Below, in pieces: positions 23,786-32,411 of a stretch of 64,000 nt of DNA; positions within the stretch are counted from its first letter, which is position 1, and every line of letters begins with the position of its first letter. The notes under the pieces were generated by a model that had not been told where the DNA came from, searched no databases, and saw only the letters and a list, made by a program, of their open reading frames with translations. The stretch comes from Caballeronia telluris (lineage in GTDB: Bacteria; Pseudomonadota; Gammaproteobacteria; Burkholderiales; Burkholderiaceae): the NCBI RefSeq assembly GCF_001544495.1, contig NZ_FCNZ02000012.1:124001-188000 (forward strand), written 5' to 3'. Position numbers and translations under genes: made by a program.

Positions 23786-25480
23786 ATGCCCAACATCTTC
23801 ATCACGTACAGACGCGACGACAGCTCGGCGACCAGCGAACTACTGCACGACCGGCTGGCCGCCCTGTTTCCGCGAAACCGCGTGTTCATCGACATTCAGG
23901 ACATACCCGCCGGCACGAACTGGCGGAATGTGTTGTCGGAGCGAATCCGGCAATACGACGTGGTACTGGCGGTCGTCGGCACGGCATGGCTCGCGATGCT
24001 CAACGAGCGTGCTGCACAGGGCGCGAGCGACTACGTGCGCTGGGAGGTGGCCGAAGCGCTACGCCAGAAGAAGCGCGTCGTTCCCGTGCTGGTCGACGGC
24101 ACACAGCTTCCCGACGCGCACGAACTGCCCGCTGATATCGCCGAACTGGCGAACCTCCATACCATGCCCCTTCGGCGGGACACACGCGACCGCGACATCG
24201 CTGCGATCGCCGCCCAACTGGAAGGCACCGGCCTGATCGAGTCCATCAGGCTCAGCATGCAGAAGCTGCGGATCTTTCGCGCGAGCGCGGCCGTTTCGGT
24301 GCTGGTGGGTGCCACGGCGTTCTCGTTCGTCTGGGTCAATGTATTCGATCTCCTCGGCCTCGACACGCGTACCGCGAGCTTCACCATGATGATCGGAGAC
24401 GTGCTCTTCGAGCCGGCGCTTTCGAAGGACCTGGTGCTCGTCGGCATCGTGCCGAACGCTTCGGAAACGCGCGGCCTCGCGCGTACGCGTCGCGCCGACT
24501 ACGCACGCCTGATCGCGCTCGCAGCGCAGCAGAAGGCCAGAGCCATCGCCTTCGACATCACCACGGAAGAACCCGGCCCCGCCGACGCCGCCCTGATCGA
24601 CGCAATACGCGCGGCGCGTCCGAGCGGCACGCGCGTCGTGTTCGGCTTCAAGGCACGGACGCCCGACGGTCGCGCCGTCGCGCTGCCGGGCCTCGGCGAG
24701 TCCGGCGCCTTTCTCGGACTGACGTGCATCGGCCAGAAGCTCGACAACGCGGTGTTCGGCACGGTCGCGATGCAGGCGGGCAAGAGCGTCTACGGGTCGT
24801 TCGCGCTCTATGCGGTCACCGGCGCGACCGTCATCGAGCGCATCCCTTCGTCGGACACGATCCTGCATGTGAGCAACGGCGCCGAAGATCAAAACGTGCG
24901 CTTCTCCTTGCGCGAAGTCGCCGAATGGGCCGACAAGGACTGTCCCGCGCGTCCGGCGGGGGCCGTGCTCGCGCGCATCATCTTTCCGCTGTCGCATCGC
25001 GAACGTCTGCGCGATCCGGCGAGGCGGTTCAACGCCGATGCCGTGCTCGCCCTCGGTGCGCCCGCGCCCGCGTGGCAGGGCAAGGTGATCGTCGTCGGTG
25101 CCGAGCATCCGCTGGACCTCCTGCAGACGCGGCTCGACGTGGCGGGGCCGGAGCGCTACGGCTTCGAGTTCCAGGCCGGCGCGGTCAATGCCCTCCTGAC
25201 CGGGGCGATCGTCACGCCGCTCGGATACCTTCAGCAATGGCTTCTCGTGCTCGTGATGGTGGCTGCCGCAATCGCCTATCGCATCTGGCGCGTGGGCAAG
25301 TCGCGATGGCTCGACGTCGTCGTCCTGCCTGCGGCCTGTTTCGTCTTTCTCGCGATCGCCGTGCTGCTTTACGCCAGACTTGGCTTGCTCGTCGACAGCC
25401 TTTACCACCTCGCCGCCTTTGGCGTGACATGGTGGATGCTGCTGGCACTCGAAAAGAGGTGGTCTCATGGCAGGCGCTGA
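23786..25480 (+). CDS. TIR-domain / CHASE2-domain transmembrane protein
   Basis: The protein has 564 residues from ATG 23786 (MPNIFITYRRDDSSATSELL). Residues 1-145 form a TIR domain: IFITYRRDDSS, VFIDIQDIPAG and DYVRWEVAEALRQKKRVVPVLVD, with Glu87 in the position of the catalytic glutamate of NAD-consuming bacterial TIRs. A transmembrane helix follows (about 165-190). The next part, MMIGDVLFEPALSKDLVLVGIVPNAS to about residue 455 (with DYARLIALAAQQKARAIAFDI), is a CHASE2 extracytoplasmic sensor. Three hydrophobic segments (about 480-560) end the protein. CHASE2 normally feeds adenylate cyclases, kinases or phosphatases; a TIR output is unusual. The next gene overlaps by 14 bp and encodes a FecR lipoprotein, so they act together. 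A sensor-gated NADase or signalling effector is inference. Confidence 0.85.
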   Translation: MPNIFITYRRDDSSATSELLHDRLAALFPRNRVFIDIQDIPAGTNWRNVLSERIRQYDVVLAVVGTAWLAMLNERAAQGASDYVRWEVAEALRQKKRVVPVLVDGTQLPDAHELPADIAELANLHTMPLRRDTRDRDIAAIAAQLEGTGLIESIRLSMQKLRIFRASAAVSVLVGATAFSFVWVNVFDLLGLDTRTASFTMMIGDVLFEPALSKDLVLVGIVPNASETRGLARTRRADYARLIALAAQQKARAIAFDITTEEPGPADAALIDAIRAARPSGTRVVFGFKARTPDGRAVALPGLGESGAFLGLTCIGQKLDNAVFGTVAMQAGKSVYGSFALYAVTGATVIERIPSSDTILHVSNGAEDQNVRFSLREVAEWADKDCPARPAGAVLARIIFPLSHRERLRDPARRFNADAVLALGAPAPAWQGKVIVVGAEHPLDLLQTRLDVAGPERYGFEFQAGAVNALLTGAIVTPLGYLQQWLLVLVMVAAAIAYRIWRVGKSRWLDVVVLPAACFVFLAIAVLLYARLGLLVDSLYHLAAFGVTWWMLLALEKRWSHGRR

Positions 25481-26321
25481 ACGTCGTCCCGATATGCTTG
25501 TGGCGCTTGTGCGGTTCGCGCTGTGCGCGGCGCTCCTTGCGGGTTGCGCGGATGCATCGTTCGGCGTCGGTCCGCTCTTCGTGGGCGCGGGGGCGTCGCA
25601 AAAGGGCACGCTGCTGTATTCCGACCCCGGCGTAAGCGTCGAGCGCCCGGAGAAGGGCGTGATTCGCGATCCGTCCGGCATGCAACTGCTTCCCGGCGAT
25701 ATCGTCGATACGGCGGGCGGCCAGGCCGTCATCGAATACGACGACGGCAGCACGGTCACGCTCAACCGGCAGACGCGCGTTCAGTTAGGGTCGATCAAGC
25801 TGCTCGTCGGCGAACTGTTCGCCAGGATCAAGCGCATTGCGAAGCAAGGCGGCGGCCAAGTGGTCACGAAGGAACTGTCGGCGTCGGTGGAAGGCACGGA
25901 GTTCGACGTGCGCCGCAGCGACGGCTATCCGGCGACGGCGCCCGGCAACGTGGCGGTCTTCGTGCGTGAAGGGCGTGTGCTGTGCACGCCGGGAAGCGGC
26001 GCAAGCTGGCCGCCGATTCTTTTGACCGAGAACCTCTCGCTTACCGTCGCCGGAAATCGCGGGCCGTCCGCGCCGCAGCGCGTAGAAGCGGGCGCCCTCT
26101 CGCGCTGGGCCGACGAAGCCGAATCGCGGCTTCGCAAGCCGCGAGCTTCGCCGGTGACGTGGGGCGTCGCGCCCGGTGTCGAACCGATGGGCGGTCCGCG
26201 TTATCCGGGCGGTCCTCAGTCCAGCGAGCGCTCGACGACCGGCACCGGCACGGACCCACGCGCCGGGAATCGCGCGGTTCCATACAATCCGCCGACGACC
26301 CCATCGACGCCCATCCGTTAG
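25467..26321 (+). CDS. FecR-domain lipoprotein
   Basis: The protein has 284 residues from ATG 25467, with an AGAGGTGG ribosome-binding site inside the end of the preceding gene. A lipoprotein signal (LALC..ALLAGC, Cys27) anchors it to the membrane. The FecR domain covers about 65-190: GDIVDTAGGQAVIEYDDGSTVTLNRQTRVQLGS is the recognisable core, followed by LSASVEGTEFDVRRSD and VAVFVREGRVLC. The tail (about 200-284) is Pro/Gly/Thr-rich and probably disordered. FecR domains sense or carry envelope signals and are often paired with CHASE2 proteins. The 14-bp overlap with the TIR-CHASE2 gene makes a two-gene unit, likely a periplasmic partner of the CHASE2 sensor. Confidence 0.85.
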   Translation: MAGAERRPDMLVALVRFALCAALLAGCADASFGVGPLFVGAGASQKGTLLYSDPGVSVERPEKGVIRDPSGMQLLPGDIVDTAGGQAVIEYDDGSTVTLNRQTRVQLGSIKLLVGELFARIKRIAKQGGGQVVTKELSASVEGTEFDVRRSDGYPATAPGNVAVFVREGRVLCTPGSGASWPPILLTENLSLTVAGNRGPSAPQRVEAGALSRWADEAESRLRKPRASPVTWGVAPGVEPMGGPRYPGGPQSSERSTTGTGTDPRAGNRAVPYNPPTTPSTPIR

Positions 26322-26574
26322 CGGACGACACGCTCGCTTCGACAATGTTATGCGGCGCTCATAAGACGGCATCCTAAGCAGTGCATGCGCGGGAATACGT
26401 GCTAAAACGCTATTCACGTCGCGCTGATCCAATACAGCGATCGCGCGCCGTCTCGATCCCCGCCTGCTAATAAAGCTTCCCCTTCAAACATTCCCGGCGG
26501 CATTTCATTTCGGGTACGGCCCGTCCAGCGTGCAACGACGCCCACTCCCGACGAAACACCATGTGGAGAACAGC

Positions 26575-27246
26575 ATGGACCAGTCAACGTTCATGGCGGC
26601 AACCGGCGCGTCCCAGACGAGCGCGGCATTCTGGCTCGCGCCGATTTCGTCGGCGATGGAGCGATACCAGATCAATACCCCCGCGCGGCAGGCGGCGTTT
26701 CTGGCGCAAATCGCTTACGAAAGCGGAGGCTTTCCGCTGCCGCCCGTCGCCGAGAAGTTCAACTACGCGGCCTCCCGTCTGGATGCCGTTTTCTCTTCGC
26801 TGACGCAGACGCAATGCAACGCGCTCGGCCGACAGACCGGCGAGACGTGCGTGCCGCCCGATCGTCAGCAGCAGATCGCGAATCTCGTCTATCAGAACAA
26901 GTGCGGCAACGGTCCCGCTGCGAGCGGCGACGGCTGGCGCTATCGTGGCTTGGGTCTGATCCAGCTCACCTTCAAGGGCAATTTCGACGCGGCGGGCAAG
27001 GCGATCGGCGTCGATCTGGCTGCCAACCCGGACAGCGTGCGCAACGATGCCGGCGTCGCCGCGCTCGTCGCCGCATGGTTCTGGCAATCGCACGGCTGCA
27101 ACGAACTCGCCGATCAGGGCAGCTTCCACGCCATCACGGCGAAGATCAATCCGGCGCACGAAGGCGAGCAAGGACGCGACAACGCGTTCGAATTGGCAAG
27201 CAACGCGCTCGGCGCGGCGGTGTCCGGGGGCAACGCGATGGCGTGA
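26575..27246 (+). CDS. GH19 (chitinase class I-like) endolysin-type protein
   Basis: The protein has 223 residues from ATG 26575, behind GGAG at 26564. It has no signal peptide. Typical GH19 segments are ARQAAFLAQIAYESGGF (with the conserved Glu), DGWRYRGLGLIQLTFKGNF and AAWFWQSHGCNELADQG. Proteins of this short type are phage endolysins or their domesticated relatives that cleave peptidoglycan, rather than chitinases. There are no holin or other phage genes nearby, so it may be a domesticated or remnant lysozyme. It is separated from the FecR gene by 253 bases and may have its own promoter. Confidence 0.82.
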   Translation: MDQSTFMAATGASQTSAAFWLAPISSAMERYQINTPARQAAFLAQIAYESGGFPLPPVAEKFNYAASRLDAVFSSLTQTQCNALGRQTGETCVPPDRQQQIANLVYQNKCGNGPAASGDGWRYRGLGLIQLTFKGNFDAAGKAIGVDLAANPDSVRNDAGVAALVAAWFWQSHGCNELADQGSFHAITAKINPAHEGEQGRDNAFELASNALGAAVSGGNAMA

Positions 27247-27259
27247 CGGTGCGCTTTAT

Positions 27260-27300
27260 GGCGATGGCGATGGCGATGCAAGATCGAATGCGCCATCGCC
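27260..27300 (+). terminator. Hairpin after the GH19 gene
   Basis: GGCGATGGCG (27260-27269) can pair with CGCCATCGCC (27291-27300) across a 21-base loop. There is no T tract, so this is a weak terminator candidate. The loop contains a repeated GGCGAT. Confidence 0.35.
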
Positions 27301-27417
27301 GACGCAGCCCATTTCCGTAAGACCAATATCTTCCATCGCAGGTCCTATACTTCGCGTGGACACGCATTCCATCGCGGCCGCCCCTCGACCCCTCGCTTGC
27401 CTGCTCTAGACGACGCC

Positions 27418-29070
27418 ATGCTGACCCTTGACGACATTCGGGCAATTCCGCTGTTCTCCACGCTTTCCGACGCCGAACTCGACCATCTCGCGAACACCTC
27501 GGCGGACCTCCATCTGTCTCCCGGTGAATTCGCCGTGCACGAAGGCGGCGAGCGAGCGCTCTATGCGGTGCTCTCGGGCAAGATGGAGGTCGTCAAGCTG
27601 TTCGACGGCGTCGAGCGCACGCTCGGCTGGCGTCTGCCCGGCACGGTCTTCGGTGAAGTGCCGCTCGCGTTGAGTTCGCCGTTTCCGGGCGCGTACCGGG
27701 CCGCGCAGGCGTCGCGCGTGATGCGCGTCGATGCACCGCGCTACTACGCGCTGGCGGCGGCATCGCCGGAGGTCGCGGTGAAGATGGGCGCGCTGGCGCG
27801 CGAGCGCATCGGCGGATTGCAGGGCATCGCCGCCGAGCCGCCCAAGCCGCGCGTGACGATGGTCGGCAGCCGGTGGGATACGGCGTGTGCGGGCTTGCGC
27901 AAGTTTCTCGCAAGCAACCAGATCAGCTTTGACTGGATGACGCCGGACGCGCCCGAAATGGCGACGCGCTGGCACGCCCCTTGTCCCGCAGAGGAAGACT
28001 GTCCCGTGCTGCGCCTCGCCGACGGCACGCTCCTCAACCGCCCCGCGACGCGCGAGCTGGCCGAACTGCTCGGTCTGCAAACGAAACCGCGCCTTGCCGA
28101 ATACGACACGATGATCATCGGCGGCGGTCCCGCTGGCCTTGCCGCGGCGGTCTACGGCGCGTCCGAGGGCCTGCGCACCATCGTGGTCGAGCGCGAGGCG
28201 CCGGGCGGACAGGCCGGCACCTCGTCGCGCATCGAGAACTACCTTGGGTTTCCGAGCGGCGTCTCCGGCGACGAACTCGCGAGCCGGGCCTTGCAGCAGG
28301 CGAAGCGCCTTGGCGCGGAGATTCTGGTGACGCGCGCGGTGGAGCGCATCGATGTCGAGTCGCGCTGCGTCCATCTCGACGGCGGCGACGTCGTTCGCGT
28401 GCGCACGCTGATCCTCGCGACGGGCGTCACGTGGCGGCGCCTCGCGATCGAAGGCTTCGACCGCTTCATCGGCAAGGGCATCTACTACGGCGCGGCGCGC
28501 AGCGAAGCCGGCGCGACGCACGGACTCGACGTGCATCTGATCGGCGGCGGCAATTCGGCCGGCCAGGCGGCGTTGTTCTTCGCGGGCCACGCGCGCGTGG
28601 TGACGCTCGTCGTGCGCGGCGACGCGCTCGAAAAGAGCATGTCCCGCTACCTGGTGGAGCAGCTTGCCGGCAAATCGAATGTCGTGGTGAAACTGCGCTC
28701 GGAAGTCGTCGGCGCGTATGGCGACACGCATCTCACCGCCATCGACATACTCGACGGCGCCACGGCGACCATCAGCCGTCACGATTGCGGCGGCCTGTTC
28801 GTCTTCATCGGCGCCGACGCGCAAACCGCATGGCTGCCGCCCGACATCGCGTGCGACAAGCGCGGCTATGTCCTGACTGGCGACGACGTCATCAAGGCCG
28901 GGCGCTGGCCGCACAGCCGCGATCCGTATCTGCTCGAATCGAGCGTGCCCGGCGTGTTCGCCTGCGGGGACGTGAGGCTGAGTCCGGTGAAGCGCGTGGC
29001 GTCGGCCGTTGGCGAGGGCAGCATGGCGATCGCCTTCGCGCACAAGTATCTTCAACTCGACGGTCGATAG
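27418..29070 (+). CDS. Thioredoxin-reductase-like flavoprotein with N-terminal cyclic-nucleotide-binding domain
   Basis: The protein has 550 residues from ATG 27418. It opens with a cNMP-binding/CRP-like domain (about 1-130: LSPGEFAVHEGGERALYAVLSGKMEVVKLFDG). A thioredoxin-like middle section (about 145-215) is followed by a TrxR-like FAD/NAD(P) domain. That domain contains MIIGGGPAGLAAAVYGASEGL, VVEREAPGGQAGTSSRIENYLGFP, VHLIGGGNSAGQAALFFA and GVFACGDVRLSPVKRVASAVGEGSMA. The CxxC redox pair of thioredoxin reductase is absent: that position reads IYYGAARSEAG. It therefore cannot reduce thioredoxin by the usual dithiol route. Fusions of this layout occur in several proteobacteria without known substrates. 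It may couple a nucleotide signal to an FAD-dependent oxidation. Confidence 0.85.
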   Translation: MLTLDDIRAIPLFSTLSDAELDHLANTSADLHLSPGEFAVHEGGERALYAVLSGKMEVVKLFDGVERTLGWRLPGTVFGEVPLALSSPFPGAYRAAQASRVMRVDAPRYYALAAASPEVAVKMGALARERIGGLQGIAAEPPKPRVTMVGSRWDTACAGLRKFLASNQISFDWMTPDAPEMATRWHAPCPAEEDCPVLRLADGTLLNRPATRELAELLGLQTKPRLAEYDTMIIGGGPAGLAAAVYGASEGLRTIVVEREAPGGQAGTSSRIENYLGFPSGVSGDELASRALQQAKRLGAEILVTRAVERIDVESRCVHLDGGDVVRVRTLILATGVTWRRLAIEGFDRFIGKGIYYGAARSEAGATHGLDVHLIGGGNSAGQAALFFAGHARVVTLVVRGDALEKSMSRYLVEQLAGKSNVVVKLRSEVVGAYGDTHLTAIDILDGATATISRHDCGGLFVFIGADAQTAWLPPDIACDKRGYVLTGDDVIKAGRWPHSRDPYLLESSVPGVFACGDVRLSPVKRVASAVGEGSMAIAFAHKYLQLDGR

Positions 29071-29203
29071 CGGCGGCTTCGGGACGGTGCCGGCCACATT
29101 ACAGACTTGTCATCCGCGCGTCAGAAACGGGTAACGCGCGCTCCCGCACACTGGGCTTTTGCATTCGACAGCGCTTCAGGCGCATCAACGCCCGGGAATT
29201 CTT

Positions 29204-32200
29204 GTGTGGATCGTCCGACTGGCCCTTCGCCGGCCCTATACCTTCGTTGTCCTCGCGCTCCTGCTGTTCCTGATCGGCCCGCTTGCGATCATGCGAACGC
29301 CGACGGACATCTTTCCGAACATCGACATTCCGGTGGTGAGCATCGTCTGGTCCTACAACGGCTTCTCCGCCGAGGACATGGCGCAGCGCATCACCTCGAA
29401 CTATGAGCGCGCGCTCACGTCGGATGTCGAGAACATCGAGCACATCGAATCGCAGTCGCTGAACGGCGTCTCGGTCATCAAGATCTTCTTTCACCCGGGC
29501 GCCGATATCAACCGCGCGGTCGCCGAGGCCACGTCGAATTCGGCGTCGATCCTGCGCATCCTGCCGCCCGGCACGCTGCCGCCGAACATCATCACCTACA
29601 ACGCGTCGACGGTGCCGATCCTGCAACTCGGGCTGTCGAGCAACACGCTGCCGGAGCAGACCCTGTACGACCTCGGCAACAGCTTCGTGCGCACGCAGCT
29701 CGCGACCGTGCAGGGCGCGGCGGTTCCGTTGCCGTTCGGCGGCAAGATTCGGCAGATCATGGTGGACATCGACCCGCGCAAGCTGCAGGCCAAGGACCTC
29801 TCGCCGAGCGACGTGGTGAACGCCGTCAACGCGCAGAACCTGATCCTGCCCGGCGGCACGGCGAAGATCGGCACGCGCGAATACAACGTGCAACTGAACG
29901 GCAGCACTGATAGCGTCGCGGCGCTCAACAACCTGCCGGTCAAGGCGATCAATGGCGGTGTCGTGTATCTGCGCGACGTGGCGCAAGTGCGCGACGGCTA
30001 CGCGCCGCAGACCAACATCGTGCGCAGCGACGGCAAGCGTGCGGCGCTCCTGACCGTCGAGAAGACCGGCAGCACGTCCACGCTCACGATCATCCAGCAG
30101 ATCAAGGCGATGCTGCCAACGATCTCCGCGGGCCTGCCGAGCGCGCTCAAGATCACGCCGCTCGCCGACCAGTCGGTGTTCGTCAAGTCGTCGATCATGG
30201 GCGTCGTGCGCGAGGCGCTGATCGCCGCGTGCCTCACGGCGATGATGATCCTGCTCTTTCTCGGCAGCTGGCGCGCGACGCTGATCATCGCGGTGACGAT
30301 CCCGCTGTCCGTCATCACGTCGCTGATCGCGCTGTCGGCGCTCGGCGAGACGATCAACATCATGACGCTCGGCGGCCTCGCGCTCGCGGTCGGCATTCTC
30401 GTGGACGACGCGACCGTCGCCATCGAGAACATCACGCATCATCTGGAGAACGGTGCCTCGCTTCCGGACGCGATCCTGAACGGATCGGGCGAGATCGCGG
30501 TGCCGACCTTCGTCTCCACGCTCTCGATCTGCATCGTATTCGCGCCGATGTTCCTGCTCTCGGGCGTGGCACGCTATCTGTTCGTGCCGCTCGCCGAAGC
30601 GGTGGTCTTCGCGATGTGCGCCTCGTATTTCTTCTCGCGCACGCTGATTCCGACACTCGCGATGTATCTGCTCAAGGCCGGCGGCAAGCGCGAGCCGCAT
30701 GGACGCTTCGCGTTCCTGGCGCGCTGGCAGGCTGCGTTCGAACAGCGTTTCGAGGCCCTTCGCGCACGCTACAAGAACACGCTCGCTCGCGGCATCGACC
30801 ATCCGCGCAAGGTGATCGCAGCGTTCGCGATCTTCTGCCTCGGGTCGATGACGCTCGTGCCGTTCACCGGCCGCGATTTCTTTCCGAGCGTCGACACGGG
30901 CGAAATCCGTCTGCACATGCGCGCGCCGACCGGCATGCGCATCGAAGAGACGGCGCGCCTCGCCGACGAGGTCGAAGCGAAGATCCGCACCGTGATTCCG
31001 AAGTCCGAAGAAGCCGCATTGCTCGACAACATCGGCGTGCCGGTGAGCGGCATCAACCTCACGTACTCGTCGTCGGCGCCGATCGGCAGCGAAGACGCGG
31101 ACATCATGATCTCCCTCACGCCCCGTCACGCGCCGACCGCCGCGTATGTGGCGACGTTGCGCAGCGTGCTCGGCGCGTCGTTTCCCGGCACGACGTTCTC
31201 GTTCCTGCCCGCCGACATCGTGAGCCAGATTCTCAACTTCGGCCAGCCCGCGCCCATCGACATACAGATCGTCGGGCGGAATCTCGCGCAAAACCGGGTG
31301 GCCGCCAATGCGCTGCTGACGAAGCTTCGCCACGTGCGCGGGCTCGTCGATGCGCGGATTCAGCAGCCGGGCAATGCGCCCGCCATCGATCTCAACGTCG
31401 ATCGCACGAAGGCGATGCAGGCGGGCCTCACGCAAAAGCAGGTGGCGCAGGACCTCTTGATCGCGCTCTCCGGAAGCTCGCAGACGACGCCCAACTTCTG
31501 GCTCGATCCGAAGAACGGCGTGAGCTATCCGCTGATGACCGAAGTGCCGCAAACCGATATCCATTCGCTTCAGACACTCGCCAACCTGCCCCTCACCGTC
31601 GGCGCGGCCCAGGGCTCGCAGCAAAGCATTCTCGGCTCGCTCGGCACGATGACGCGCGCATCGCAGCAGGCGGTGGTGTCGCACTACAACGTGCAGCCGG
31701 TGCTCGATATCTATGCGTCCGTGCAAGGCCGTGACCTCGGTAGCGTCGCGTCCGATGTCGCGAAGCTCATCAAGGAAACAGAACCGTCGCTTGCGCCCGG
31801 ATCGTCGATCGTGATGCGCGGCCAGGTGCAATCGATGACGCAATCGTTCAGCGGACTCGCCCTCGGACTCGCATTCGCGATCGTGCTCGTCTATCTGCTG
31901 ATGGTGGTGAACTTCCAGTCGTGGCTCGACCCGCTCATCATCGTGAGCGGCTTGCCGGCATCGATTGCCGGTATCGCGTGGATGCTGTTCGCGACCGGCA
32001 CGACGCTCTCCGTGCCCGCGCTCACCGGCACCATTCTTTGCATCGGCATTGCAACGGCCAATAGCATTCTCGTCGTCAATGCGGCCCGCGAGATGCTGCA
32101 AGGCGGCGCCGAGCCGCTTCGCGCCGCGCTCGAAGCGGGCTTCAGCCGCTTCCGGCCCGTCCTCATGACGGCTCTCGCGATGCTGATCGGCATGCTGCCG

Positions 32201-32389
32201 ATGGCGCTCGGTCTCGGGGACGGCGGCGAACAGAACGCGCCGCTCGGGCGGGCGGTCATCGGCGGACTGATGCTCGGTACCGTCGCGACGCTGCTCTTCG
32301 TGCCGGTCGTGTTCGGCATGGTGCATGCGTGGCTCGCCCGGCGCCGCTCGACCCGCTCTCCCGTTCCGAGCCCCGCCGCCGGCCAGTGA
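29204..32389 (+). CDS. RND efflux pump inner-membrane subunit (HAE1/AcrB family)
   Basis: I prefer GTG 29204 (VWIVRLALRRPYTFVVLALL, 1061 residues), which follows GGGAA. A TTG at 29159 would add 15 residues with no ribosome-binding site. TM1 is followed by the porter domain with FPNIDIPVVSIVWSYNGFS. Twelve TM helices and two large periplasmic loops are visible. The TM4 proton-relay Asp pair is present in LVDDATVAIENITHHLE, and the second half carries GPAD-like FTGRDFFPSVDTGE. It forms a tripartite pump with the adaptor and outer-membrane protein that follow. Substrates (solvents, dyes, antibiotics or metabolites) are unknown. No regulator is adjacent. Confidence 0.9.
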   Translation: MWIVRLALRRPYTFVVLALLLFLIGPLAIMRTPTDIFPNIDIPVVSIVWSYNGFSAEDMAQRITSNYERALTSDVENIEHIESQSLNGVSVIKIFFHPGADINRAVAEATSNSASILRILPPGTLPPNIITYNASTVPILQLGLSSNTLPEQTLYDLGNSFVRTQLATVQGAAVPLPFGGKIRQIMVDIDPRKLQAKDLSPSDVVNAVNAQNLILPGGTAKIGTREYNVQLNGSTDSVAALNNLPVKAINGGVVYLRDVAQVRDGYAPQTNIVRSDGKRAALLTVEKTGSTSTLTIIQQIKAMLPTISAGLPSALKITPLADQSVFVKSSIMGVVREALIAACLTAMMILLFLGSWRATLIIAVTIPLSVITSLIALSALGETINIMTLGGLALAVGILVDDATVAIENITHHLENGASLPDAILNGSGEIAVPTFVSTLSICIVFAPMFLLSGVARYLFVPLAEAVVFAMCASYFFSRTLIPTLAMYLLKAGGKREPHGRFAFLARWQAAFEQRFEALRARYKNTLARGIDHPRKVIAAFAIFCLGSMTLVPFTGRDFFPSVDTGEIRLHMRAPTGMRIEETARLADEVEAKIRTVIPKSEEAALLDNIGVPVSGINLTYSSSAPIGSEDADIMISLTPRHAPTAAYVATLRSVLGASFPGTTFSFLPADIVSQILNFGQPAPIDIQIVGRNLAQNRVAANALLTKLRHVRGLVDARIQQPGNAPAIDLNVDRTKAMQAGLTQKQVAQDLLIALSGSSQTTPNFWLDPKNGVSYPLMTEVPQTDIHSLQTLANLPLTVGAAQGSQQSILGSLGTMTRASQQAVVSHYNVQPVLDIYASVQGRDLGSVASDVAKLIKETEPSLAPGSSIVMRGQVQSMTQSFSGLALGLAFAIVLVYLLMVVNFQSWLDPLIIVSGLPASIAGIAWMLFATGTTLSVPALTGTILCIGIATANSILVVNAAREMLQGGAEPLRAALEAGFSRFRPVLMTALAMLIGMLPMALGLGDGGEQNAPLGRAVIGGLMLGTVATLLFVPVVFGMVHAWLARRRSTRSPVPSPAAGQ

Positions 32390-32411
32390 CATTCCACTCA
32401 GTCCATCGACC

